In this document: positions 1 through 10,205 of the stretch, one piece after another
How the letters are laid out: the number at the start of each line of letters is the position of its first letter
How positions within the stretch are numbered: the first letter of the stretch is position 1
Origin: Tetradesmus obliquus
Taxonomy: Eukaryota; Chlorophyta; Chlorophyceae; Sphaeropleales; Scenedesmaceae
Length of the DNA stretch: 64,000 nucleotides
Reading direction: 5' to 3'
NCBI GenBank assembly: GCA_030272155.1
Contig: CP126199.1
Coordinates: forward strand, 2,964,501 to 3,028,500
Notes under the pieces: model-generated
What the model was told of the DNA's origin: nothing
Databases searched by the model: none
The model's input: the letters and a program-made list of their open reading frames with translations, nothing else
Translations under genes and position numbers: made by a program

Positions 1-367
1 GGAGCACATTAGCAATCCCCTTGGCATTATTCCTCGATTATGCAAAGGACAATCACATGGGATGACTGCCCCCACATGAACCACCAACACACAAAGAATG
101 CATTTGTTCGTGGGTAAATAAAAGTTAGTGAAGGCAAATTTACTTAACCATCCCTGAGGCCAGCCGACGCAAGAGGGTTTAGCTGAAGAACACTCACGGC
201 CTGCCGTGCCTTTCATTACTTGTAGCCCACGCTGCACCTCCACGGTTCATCACCTGGGCAGAAGTGGCTAATTCAGTCATTTGCAGGTTGCATTTGACAG
301 AGATACAGCTTTCTTGGCTGCTAGGGTTGCTGGCCATTTTCAGGCCGTGCGCTAGCCTGCCTCACAA
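1..367 (+). promoter_or_regulatory. 5' flank of the H+-ATPase gene
   Basis: No coding region is recognisable before the ATG at 368. The stretch presumably holds the promoter and 5' UTR of the proton pump. I see no clear TATA box or repeat. Confidence 0.35.
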
Positions 368-3300
368 ATGGCGGAAGCGGCAGCTGGGACTGCTCCCAGG
401 GATGTAGAGCTCAGCGATCAGGGCGGCGAGCAGCGCTACGACAAGATTGAGAGCAAGAAGGAGGAGAAGCCTGCTCTCCCGGACTTCTTCCCCTCTCATG
501 GACTGACTACAGCAGGTAATAAACAGATCAAGCAAGCGCAGACTGCCTCGGGTAGATCGGCAACCCTGGTTCCGTGCTCACCATGTTTTGATGCCCTTGC
601 GCTGCAGAGGCGGACGAGCTGCGTACAAAGTGGGGATTGAACGAGCTGGAGGAGAAGTCTACCGCGAAATGGGTGACCTACCTGCACATGGTGAGCACGC
701 GGCCGAGGTCGGGTTTGTCATCGGGGCCACCTCGCCAGTCACTCACTCCGTTCTGCGTGTTCTCTGCCCGCAGCTTGGCCTGTGGGGCTTCAACCCCATG
801 CCAGTGATTATTTGGGTGGCCATCATCATCGAGATCGGCCTGCAGAACTGGCCTGACGTGGGAGTGCTGGTTGCTATCCAGTTCATCAATGCCACTCTGG
901 GCTGGTAAGCAGCTCGAGCCAGCAATGCGCGTACTATAGCATTGCCATGAATCAAAATGCATAGTTCCAAGGCAGACAGTGCCCGCTGTAGGCCCAATTA
1001 CTCCATTGTAGTTTGGTGACCCTCCTACTGCTGTGATGAATCGCAATTGCTCTCTCTGTCTGTGCAGTAGGTGGTGTTGCTGCTTGAATGTGGCAGAGCG
1101 CTGTATGAGCTGTAGATTAATGCTCACTAACTATTTTGTATTGAGGACCGTGCTTCTTTGGGGGTTGTGGCATTTAAACTGGGGCGAACAGCCGGGTGCT
1201 CAACAACCTGCAGCTCAGCCCAGGACTGGTTGCAGACATGCGCAGGCAGCTGGGCATGCAGCGCCACTGCTGAGAGCAATTGTGTACCATGAATTCTCCT
1301 TGCATGCCATGTGCGTCGTGCTTTTGCACATCAAGCTGGTTCCACAGCATCAACAGCCGCTGACATGCTGCGCACCCTTCTGCTGTCAAATACCTACCAC
1401 ACGCAACACACTGCACTAGCGCTTCCTGGCCACTACCAATGCCCCATGGCTTGTGTTGCCTCGGCAGCTTGGGCTGCTCCCAGCCGCAAATCCCTCAACA
1501 CCTGACATGCCAGTTGCCCAGCTGCACCATGGCTCAACCCCTTGCTGCTGCTTCTGGTGCTGCTGCCTCTGCCTCGCAGGTATGAGACCATCAAGGCTGC
1601 TGATGCAGTGGCCGCCCTCAAGGCCTCCCTCAAACCCACCGCCACTGTCAAGCGCGACGGCTCCTGGCAGAACATGGATGCGAAGTTCCTGGTGCCTGGT
1701 GACATGGTGCTGCTGGGAGCTGGCTCTGCTGTGCCAGCCGACTGCCTCATCAATGACGGCCGCCTGGAGGTAGACCAGTCTGCTCTGACAGGAGAGTCGC
1801 TGCCAGTGACCATGTACCGCGGTGACAGCGCCAAGATGGGCTCCACTGCTGTGCGCGGAGAGGTGGAGGCCACCGTGGAGGTGAGCAGGCGGCGGTGGGC
1901 TGGGTTCCTGCAAGCTTCCTGCAAGTTGTTTGCAAGCTGGTGTGCCATTGCTCCCTGTATAGGAGTTTGTAGCAGCCACTGCCGTGCGTGGAGAGGTGGA
2001 CACACTGCGGGATATGCTGATGCACAGCGCTTTGAAGCAGTGGGCTTGATGACAGAGACAGCTGAATGACAAGCAGCAGCTGTGTGCAGCCACCTGCTGC
2101 TTTGCTGACCACTTGCGTTGCTGCTGCTGCTGCTGCCGCACTATTTATCTTGCCACCTCCATTGTACAATGTCTGCAGAGCACCGGCAGCAACACCTTCT
2201 TTGGCAAGACCGCCACCATGCTCCAGGCTGCGGGCGGCATCGGCCACCTGCAGAAGATCCTGATGAGCATCGTGATTGCCCTGGTGGCCATCTCCCTCAT
2301 CCTGTGCATCACCATGCTTGGCTACCTGCTGGGCTATGGCCGGGAGCCCTTCAAAGAGGCGCTGACCTTCGTGGTGGTGGTGCTGGTCGTGTCCATCCCC
2401 ATTGCCATTGAGATTGTGTGCACCACCACGCTGGCGCTGGGATCCCGCGAGCTGTCTGGCCACGGAGCCATTGTGACGCGCCTGGCTTCCATTGAGGAGA
2501 TGGCCGGCATGAACATGGTGAGCTGCGATTATGGCATGCATATGGTGAATACAGTGAAAAAGGCATGAACATGGTGAGCTGCGAATATGGCATGATTATG
2601 GTGAATACAGTGAATAAGGCATGAACATGGTGAGCTGCGAATATGGCATGAATATGGTGAATACAGTGAATAAGGCGTGGATTTGGTGAGCTGCGGGGCC
2701 TGGCGCGGCAGCCGGTGGACTGATAATGACATGAATTGTATCGTTGGCGAGGCACACATGCAGTGTTGCAGGTGCTGCACTGTGTGCTCGCGACAGAGGC
2801 GCAGTGCTACAGAAAGTATAGCATGCCTGTAGCCCATCAGCTGCTGCTGCATGAACCTGTTTCTCCCACTGCTGCTCCCTCCTCCTCCCTCTTTTCTTAC
2901 TCACCCCCGCCTGCCTGCCTTGCTCCTTCTGCAGCTCTGCTCTGACAAGACCGGCACGCTCACCCTGAATAAGATGGTCATCCAGGACGACTGCCCCATC
3001 TACACACCTGGCATCACCAAGGAGGATGTGCTGAAGAGCGCAGCGCTGGCAGCCAAGTGGAAGGAGCCCCCTAGGGATGCCCTGGACACGCTGGTGCTGC
3101 TCAACTCTGGCCTCGACCTCAAGGAGCTGGACCAGTTCGAGCAGGTGAGAAAACAGCAGGGGTTTTTAAGAGCGCTAGAGAACACAGCAGCCGTGTGGTT
3201 TGAGGCAGCTGCAGCAGCAGCAGGAGGTGCCTTTTTATTGTTAATGTGCGTAGCAGCAACAAGACTGCTGTTTGGTGGTTGATGCACGCCGTATATGTCA

Positions 3301-6300
3301 ACACTGTGCAAGCACCTGAGCAAGTGCAGCCTCTGGTTTAGGTTGATGTTTGCCGCGCAGCCGCTGCAAATATTATTTCCATACATGGTGGCTTGTTGTT
3401 CTCAACCTCTGCCATTGCTGCTGCTGCTGCCGCCAATGTGCCTGTTGCTCCGTGCCAGGTGGACTTCCTGCCTTTTGACCCCACCATCAAGCGCACTGAG
3501 GGCACCCTGAAGGGCCCCGATGGCCGCACCTTCAAGTGCACCAAGGGCGCCCCCCACATTATCCTGAAGCTGGTGGAGATTGACCAGGAGGAGGTGGCAA
3601 AGCGCGTCAACTGGAAGGTGTGTGCTGTTGTATATGCCATGTTGTTGCAATTGGCGCATGGTCTGTTGGGTGCACCAATAGATGTTGTTGTGGTACAGGG
3701 TTGTGTCAAACGTGCAGGTGCAGCGATGCTTGTGCCTGCAGCAGCAGGTGCAGCCAGCTCGCTGTGGCTGCTTGGTGTGGAGCTCCAGAATCCGGCTGTG
3801 CTGGACCCACCCTCACATGCAAGCTGCTGCTGCTGCTGCTGCAGGTGATGGACCTGGGCCGCCGCGGCATCCGCTCCCTGGCTGTGGCGCGCACCAACGA
3901 CGAGGGCAAGTGGCAGATGATGGGCATCTTGACCTTCCTGGACCCTCCCCGCAGCGACACCAAGATCACCATCGAGCGCGCGCTGGAGTATGGCGTGGAC
4001 GTGAAGATGATCACAGGTGCGTCATTCTTATTGAGCGTTGTGAAAAGCAGCAGCAGTGCGAGGCAGCAGCTGTGTGCTCTATGTTGGAGAGTATGGCGTG
4101 GATGTGAAGATGATCACAGGTGCGTTGTGCTTTGAGCAGCAGCAGCAGTGTGCGGCGGCAGCGTGGTCATTTGCCTGAAAGCTGAGTGTGGCGTAAAGAG
4201 GGTGATCGTGGTTGTGCAGCAGCACCAGTGTGAGGCAGCAGCGAGGCAGCAGCAGCTGTGCGCGGCAGCAGTGAACTCTGCGGTGCCGCAGCTGTGTGCG
4301 CCAGCAGCTGTCACATGTGTTGACACACCATATCACCACATCCCTGTGCTTGTGCAGGTGACCACGGCGTGATTGCCAAGGAGACTGCGCGCCAGCTGGG
4401 CCTGGGCACCAACATCCCCGACGCTGCCGGCCTGCCCACCCTGGCTGCTGACGGCTCCATCCCCAAGGACCTGGGCAAGAAGTACGGCAAGATGATCCTG
4501 GAGGCGGACGGCTTCGCACAGGTGGGTTTCAGACAGCTGCAGTGGCGTGTTGCTGTAGAATGGTCTGCATACAGTCAGGTACGGCTGTGGACGCAACGGC
4601 CGTCAGCATGTAGTCAGTATTTGCGGTGCCCCGGCGCATGAACTGTGCTTACCTTGGCCTTGCTCTGCTGCTGCTGCTGCTGCTGCCACTGCCCGCTCGG
4701 TGATTATTATTGCTGCAGGTGTACCCCGAGCACAAGTACCTGATTGTGGAGGCGCTGAGGCAGGAGGGCTTTGCAGTGGGCATGACCGGAGACGGCGTGA
4801 ACGACGCGCCCGCGCTCAAGCGCGCAGATGTGGGCATTGCCGTGTCTGGCGCCACTGATGCTGCCCGCGCTGCTGCAGACATGGTGCTGACTCTGGAGGG
4901 CCTGTCTGTGATTGTGGAGGCAATCCGCATCGCGCGCTGCATCTTCTGCCGCATGAAGAACTTCATCAACTACCGGTGAGGCGCTGGCGTGAAGTTCACG
5001 GCTGTGGAAAACGATAGCTTGCACGTTTGCAGGATACCTGATGCAACTTGCCAGCACAGCAGTGAATATCGTAGTCTGCTGTTGGCATCGTGTCTGTTGC
5101 AAGCAGCACCCCTGTGTGTGTTGCAGGTCCTGCCATCTAGTGTCTGACGCTGCTGCTGCTGGCCTGCTGCCTTTTCGTCTGTCTCCTCTCCTGCAGCATT
5201 GCCTGCACGCTGCAGCTGGTGGTGTTCTTCTTCATTGCCATCCTGTCGCTGCACCCCTCCACCTACGGCCACGAGGAGCACTTCTTCAAGATGCCCGTGC
5301 TGATGCTCATCCTCATCACCGTGCTGAATGACGGCACGCTGATCTCAGTGGCATACGACCACGTCATCCCCAGCCACCAGCCAGAGAAATGGAACCTCAA
5401 GGTGGGTACAGCGCTTGCAATGGCGTGCTGATTAGGTGCAGATTGTGTGTGGCGTTTGTCTCTTGTGGCGTACGACCACGTCATCCCCAGCCACCAGCCA
5501 GAGAAGTTGAACCTCAAGGTACGCTGCGCGGCACTATGATGAACGGTGTGCTGGTTACGTGTCGACTGTCGCTGCGGCAGCTTTTCTGTCAGCGTGGTGG
5601 CGCCTTGTGGTGTGTGAATGGGTGTGCAGCTGCACTGCGCGTGTACTTCGCATAGATGCTGTGACAGCACTGCGCTGGCTGTACCTTCAAACCCGCTGAT
5701 CTCACCCTCTGCTGATGTCGTGCTGCTGCCTCGCAGGTGCTGTGGGTGGTGTCCACCGTGCTGGCAGCCATTGCCTGCCTCTCCTCGCTGCTGCTGCTGT
5801 GGGGCGCCCTGGACGCCAGCAACCCCAAGGGCATGTTTGCGGCCTTTGGCCTGCCAGCCATCCCTTACCCGGAGATCATCACAATGATGTACCTGAAGGT
5901 GTCCATCAGCGATTTCCTGACGCTGTTCTGCGCACGCACACACCACGGCTTCTTCTGGAGTGACAGGCCCAGCCCCTTCCTGGCAGGTGCTGCCACTGTG
6001 TCCCTGGGTATCTCCACGCTGGTGGCTTGCGTGTGGGGCGACGGCCACATTGATGGGCTGCATGTGCGCGGCCTGACCAAGTCTTCTTACAAGCTGTGGC
6101 CTCTGTGGTGAGTGGCAGGCTGGCGGGTCGAGGTAGGGGGAAGGCACTGCATGAATTTGCTGTTACATACATGCATGACATTGTATGTGACGTGTGGGCA
6201 AGCACAGCCATGGTTGGTGCAGGTGCATGCTTTGCTGGCACCGTCAAACAAGGCAGATTATGTGGCTGTTTGTGTGCGCCCTAGGCCCCACTCATCAGGT

Positions 6301-7336
6301 GCTTCTTTAGTGCTTGCTAAGCATTCCAGAAGATAGTTCAGGTTGCTTTTGTTGCGTACACCGTTCTAGAGGAGCTGCGTGCTGCATCAGGAGCCACCTA
6401 AACTTTCTTTCTGCTTGAAAGCTCAAAAATGCACTGCCAGAGACACAGCATCCCCTTCAGCAACAGAACTCCCAACGTACTCATGCCGTGCTGTGTTGCT
6501 GCTACATTGCGCAGGGTGTGGATCTACTGCCTGGTCTGGTGGGTCATCCAGGACGCGTGCAAGGTGGTGACCTACATCATCCTGCGCAAGTTCAACATCT
6601 TCCACATCAACACCTCCACCATGGTCAACGTGCGCGGCGCAGCAACCTTCAATGAGAACCCGCTGGCGCGCCAGAGCGCTGGCTCCGTTGAGGTGCGTGG
6701 TTGATCAAAAGGGTGTTTCTGGTGTCAGTTTGGCGGTCTTGCCTACCTGTGGTGGCTGTGGCTTGCATGCAGGCGCAAACCTGGCAGCAAGCGCGCACTG
6801 CTGACACATCTTCTATACAAGCAAGCCTTCAGAGGTCTGCACTGTTGAGACTATCTGTCATAACCTCGTGCCCTTGTAGCAAACCTGTCCCTCCCAACCG
6901 CAGCGTAACGCATCTTTCGATGCTTACTTTTTGTCTTGATCTTCATTGCTCGCAGGGCAAGCTGGCTGAGATGAAGGTGGAGAAGGCCCTGGAGAGCGTC
7001 ACCCGCGTGGCGCGCCGCTCCAACGAGCCCGGCCTGCGCCGCGTGAGCCAGGACCTCAACCTGGTGCGCAACAGCATCAAGCTGGCACGCGCCAGCATGG
7101 GCGGCTCTGCAGCCAAGGCCGGCGCTGCCGCTGCTGCAGATGTGGAGGCAGGCACGGCCAATGCAGACACAGAGCTGGCACGCATCCAGCAGACGATTGT
7201 GCAGATGGAGAAGGCCGTGGCGGCGGCTCCTCCTGAAGATCGTGCCGAGATCCAGAAGAACCTTGAGGAGCTGCAGCGCGCTGCAGACAGGATGGCGGCA
7301 GTCAACAAGCTGGCACAGAGCGAGATCCAGCACTAG
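368..7336 (+). CDS. Plasma-membrane-type P-type H+-ATPase (P3A)
   Basis: This P-type ATPase uses ATP to pump protons out across the plasma membrane. Fourteen exons (368-515, 608-690, 774-904, 1580-1880, 2179-2517, 2935-3144, 3459-3617, 3845-4016, 4358-4521, 4719-4975, 5197-5401, 5737-6107, 6515-6692, 6956-7336) join into a clean 1032-residue frame. The actuator motif LTGES lies near residues 189-193, the phosphorylated Asp in CSDKTGTLT near 338, and the hinge motif GDGVNDAP near 593-600. Hydrophobic segments sit in exons 3, 5 and 10-13 where this family has its membrane helices. Exon 14 gives a charged, helical C-terminal tail of about 126 residues ending in EIQH, without the 14-3-3-binding YTV end of land-plant pumps. 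The exon 4, 5, 8 and 11 ends are repeated inside the following introns. Confidence 0.95.
1971..2006 (+). repeat. Echo of H+-ATPase exon 4 tail in intron 4
   Basis: The stretch repeats exon-4 sequence around 1844-1872, with matching gtgcg and ggagaggtgga blocks, 133 bp downstream. It is diverged and falls inside intron 4. Confidence 0.6.
2506..2700 (+). repeat. 56-bp tandem repeat spanning exon 5 end and its splice donor
   Basis: About 3.4 units of 56 bp begin at 2506, 2562, 2618 and 2674. The first unit holds the true last codons of exon 5 and the donor (atg|gtgagctgcg). Units two and three keep the same boundary exactly, and the fourth has mutated the exon part but kept gtgagctgcgg. The copies lie in intron 5, just before the exon that carries the DKTGT phosphorylation motif. 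Confidence 0.92.
4088..4135 (+). repeat. Echo of H+-ATPase exon 8 end plus donor
   Basis: The exon-8 tail encoding GVDVKMITG with its donor (acag|gtgcgt, donor at 4017) recurs with the donor at 4120, 103 bp on. Almost every base of the exon part is kept. A run of imperfect cag-rich repeats continues toward exon 9. Confidence 0.85.
5461..5525 (+). repeat. Echo of H+-ATPase exon 11 end plus donor
   Basis: The last 50 or so bases of exon 11 (encoding [13 protein letters not shown] and on) recur 117 bp downstream, ending in aacctcaag|gtacgc. Two or three substitutions separate the copies. The echo keeps a plausible donor and an open frame. Confidence 0.9.
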
Positions 7337-8749
7337 GCGGCTGCTGCGGCTGCGGCTGCGGAGCTCCAGCACCTAGTGTCCGGCCTGCTCGCTGCACTAC
7401 AGCTGCGCGCCGCGCCTGAGAACCTCTTTGAACATCTGCATGGTTGAGTTGCGGAAGCAGGGCGTTAGGATTGCAGTTGTGAGGCGCTGGTGGCGGAGGT
7501 GGTGTGGTGCTGCAGGGTGCTGTGCTGGTGTGGTTGCTGCGGCACGTGCGTCTGCAGATGGCGGCAGACAAATGCTGTGTGTCTCTATTCTGTGGCGGGT
7601 GCGTGGCTGTTGGTGGTTGAGGTTGCAAATGCAGGCGGTTGGAAGGTGGAAGTGCAGGCAATCGTGCCTGTGGGACCAGAGAGATTGTGAATAGCGCGTG
7701 TGAGCATTCAGCTTGATTATGACGTTGGGTTTTGTGCGCGGTGCATGTCGGAATGGTAGTGCTGCATCTTGGCGCTTGCCCTGTTCCAGCTGACATTTCC
7801 TCTGCGTGTGGAAGCACTGGCAGGTGCTCGCTTGCTTTATGCAGGCGTGTTGCCTATGCCGGCTGTGTACATGCTGCTGTGGACGGCTGTCGTGTGTGCT
7901 TGTTGCAAATGTTGTGCGGGATATGCTTCTAATATTGTGTCTCTAGGCAGCAGCCGTGTCTCAATTCAGGCAGCAGCTGACCAATTGAGCCGCAGAATGT
8001 TAGACCAGCATTTTGTCTTGCTGCTGGGGTGACACTCGGCGCAGGCAACATGTTGGTCGCTTTGCGTGTCCTGTTACTGCATGCATATCTTCATGCGTGC
8101 TGCTAGGACAGCTAATCCGCTGTGAATGTCTAGCATGCAAGCCAAACAGTAGTGGGGAGTTTGCCGAGGGGATTAAAGGATTGGTTGTACTGCACTCAGC
8201 TGCAGCTATCCACAAAAGTGTGGGGTTCTTGCAGAAGGTGACACAGGGTGTCTTATGGAGCAGGAGCCTGTTGCTTTTTGCATGTGGCTTTTTGCATGTG
8301 GCCGACCCAGGGGCTGTGGTTGCTGCAGCACCAGTGCTGTGGTACATGCATCCGCGTGTGACCAATCCTGCAGTTGGTGCATATGCAGGCACAGTGATGG
8401 AAAGGAAAGGTGGCAAAGTTTCAGCTGTCTCATCTAACGTTGCATGTCTGCAGTTTGCTGTACCTGTTTGATTATTTTCATACGCCTCATTCATACACGT
8501 TGTGTTGTTGCCTGTGCGTTTGTACGCTTAAGAGTGGCGAGATGAAGCCAGGCACTCCTGAAGGCGCCCTACTGACGATTTTAGGCGTGTATGCGTCGTA
8601 TTACAATCAGCAGGTGACAGTGGCGGATAATACTATGCAATTGGTGCGTAACAGCTTGTAGGCAGCACTTTTTGCTACTAACGTGCCTGTGCAGCTTGCT
8701 TGCAAGTTGCCGGTATCTTACAGGAGCACTGCAGGTGGTTTCACACCAT

Positions 8750-8754
8750 TTACA
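8750..8754 (-). terminator. Candidate poly(A) signal, prefoldin gene
   Basis: TTACA on the plus strand is TGTAA on the prefoldin strand, about 470 bp past that stop codon. Another TTACA lies at 8718-8722. Confidence 0.25.
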
Positions 8755-8760
8755 TCACTG

Positions 8761-8765
8761 TGTAA
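8761..8765 (+). terminator. Candidate poly(A) signal, H+-ATPase gene
   Basis: This is the first TGTAA downstream of the ATPase stop. TGTAA is the established chlorophyte polyadenylation signal; its use here is inferred. Confidence 0.35.
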
Positions 8766-9226
8766 CGAGGGATAGCTGTACCATATCATGCGTTGCAACT
8801 GGTTCTCAAGCGCTGGTTTGGAAAAAGTATATCCTGGCCCGACACTGTCTGTTGTGTGTCCTAGGCGCCTGCCAGCAAATCGCATACGGTGAAATTGACA
8901 AAGACGACAGGCAGCACTCTGGGGCACCCAGTAAGACAAGGCAGGAGCAGCATCCGGAGAAGAGATTGACATAAATCTGAGCCGGCCACCACAAAACAAT
9001 CGCAAATATTGTATAACATGCCTTTAACGGCGGTGATACAAACCGCTGCCTAGCTGGCGGCTAGGCCAGCAACCGTACTGCTGCAGTCTATCACGCCAGC
9101 CTGATGCGAAAAGGCAGCTTTGGGCATGGTAATTGCGCAACTGACGCTCCACATCCCCGTCATGCCCACCCCACAAGCTGCTCTGTGGCAAGCCCAGCAC
9201 ACATGCGTTATAACATGTGATTATAT

Positions 9227-9799
9227 TCAGTGCGCCACAGCCACCTTGCTGCTGCTGCCTGCTGCTCCACCTGCTGCCTTTGCCTTGCGGCGCTCCTCCA
9301 CATCCCAGTTGAACACGCGCGCAATGCTGACTTCAGTGATGGTGATGCTGTTCTTTGTGGCCTCCCAGTCCTTGCTGATCGCCTCAAGGCTGCCTGTGCA
9401 CACATCCAGCTGCTGCTGCAGCAGCTGCTCAGCCTCTTCAAGCGGATACTCCACCATCACGTTTGCGCCTAGCCACAGGTTCACGCTGTCCACATCCTGC
9501 AGCGCTGCTTTCGCATAGATAGCTTCTGTGAGCTCAAAATCCACCTGAACCTGCTCCCCGGTGTCTTTTTTTGTGAGCAGGCCGCGCACTGCCTCAAGCG
9601 CTGTGCGGATCTCTGGCTCCCGCTGCATCAGGCGCGCGCGGCGCAGCAGCAGCTGCTGCTCGCGCTGCTTGTAGCCTCGCAGGCGCTCCTGCAGGGCCAC
9701 GATCTCCTCTTCCAGCACCTTGCCGCGCATGTGCTGCTCCACATCGCCTATGAACTCTGCGGCCTTCAGGGGTGGCAGTTGCAGGCCGCTCGCAGCCAT
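9227..9799 (-). CDS. Prefoldin subunit 3 (VBP1-like)
   Basis: Prefoldin is a hexameric jellyfish-shaped co-chaperone that hands unfolded actin and tubulin to the cytosolic chaperonin CCT; subunit 3 is an alpha-type subunit. The 190-residue product is uninterrupted, the only intronless gene in the window. An N-terminal helical stretch rich in Glu, Gln and Arg leads into the family block VNLWLGANVMVEYPLEEA (about residues 105-122), and the C-terminal helix ends with ITEVSIARVFNWDVE, both diagnostic of VBP1/PFD3. Length fits the family. It is divergent from glutathione reductase with 406 bp between the two start codons. Confidence 0.95.
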   Translation of the reverse strand: MAASGLQLPPLKAAEFIGDVEQHMRGKVLEEEIVALQERLRGYKQREQQLLLRRARLMQREPEIRTALEAVRGLLTKKDTGEQVQVDFELTEAIYAKAALQDVDSVNLWLGANVMVEYPLEEAEQLLQQQLDVCTGSLEAISKDWEATKNSITITEVSIARVFNWDVEERRKAKAAGGAAGSSSKVAVAH

Positions 9800-10205
9800 G
9801 GTGCTGTGCTACAAGTGCTGCTGCTAGTGTAGCAAGAGCTGCTGCTGTGACAGTCCCAGCTGGGTGGAGCTGCTACCGCGTGACCAGGGTCCTGGAGGCA
9901 ACTTTGTTAATGTATGTAATGTTAGCAGGAACGAGCAGAGATGTGCGAGCGAGATGGTCACAGCTATTCAATGAGGCTACGCAAGCAGGCCTGAGCTGTG
10001 ATGCTGGGGTGTAAGACGGCTTTGCTGGCGTGAAAAACTTTGATCGATGCAACAACAGGCGAACAAGCCTGACGTTGCAGGCTAATGTTACTGCATCCAA
10101 GAGGAAAAGGGTTTGGCGTGTTTCGCGGGTGACGCTTTTGAATAACTTCCTTGGCGCAGCAGACCGATCGCGTCGTTGCTTTGTTTTGTACCGAAATTTA
10201 CAGTT
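9800..10205. promoter_or_regulatory. Shared head-to-head promoter region (prefoldin 3 / glutathione reductase)
   Basis: The two genes start in opposite directions 406 bp apart, so both promoters and 5' UTRs must fit here. I see no clear TATA box. Confidence 0.4.

Larger units (their letters stand above)
7337..9226. other. Convergent 3' flanks of H+-ATPase and prefoldin genes
   Basis: No convincing gene lies here. Up to about 8760 the plus strand is TG-rich like the sense strand of neighbouring introns, which suggests a 3' UTR of roughly 1.4 kb for the ATPase. Possible poly(A) signals for the two converging genes sit within 15 bp of each other near 8750-8765. Confidence 0.5.

Noticed and set aside
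10176-10205. Extended glutathione reductase start upstream of 10206
   Set aside because: The in-frame codon there is TTG; the first ATG is at 10206.
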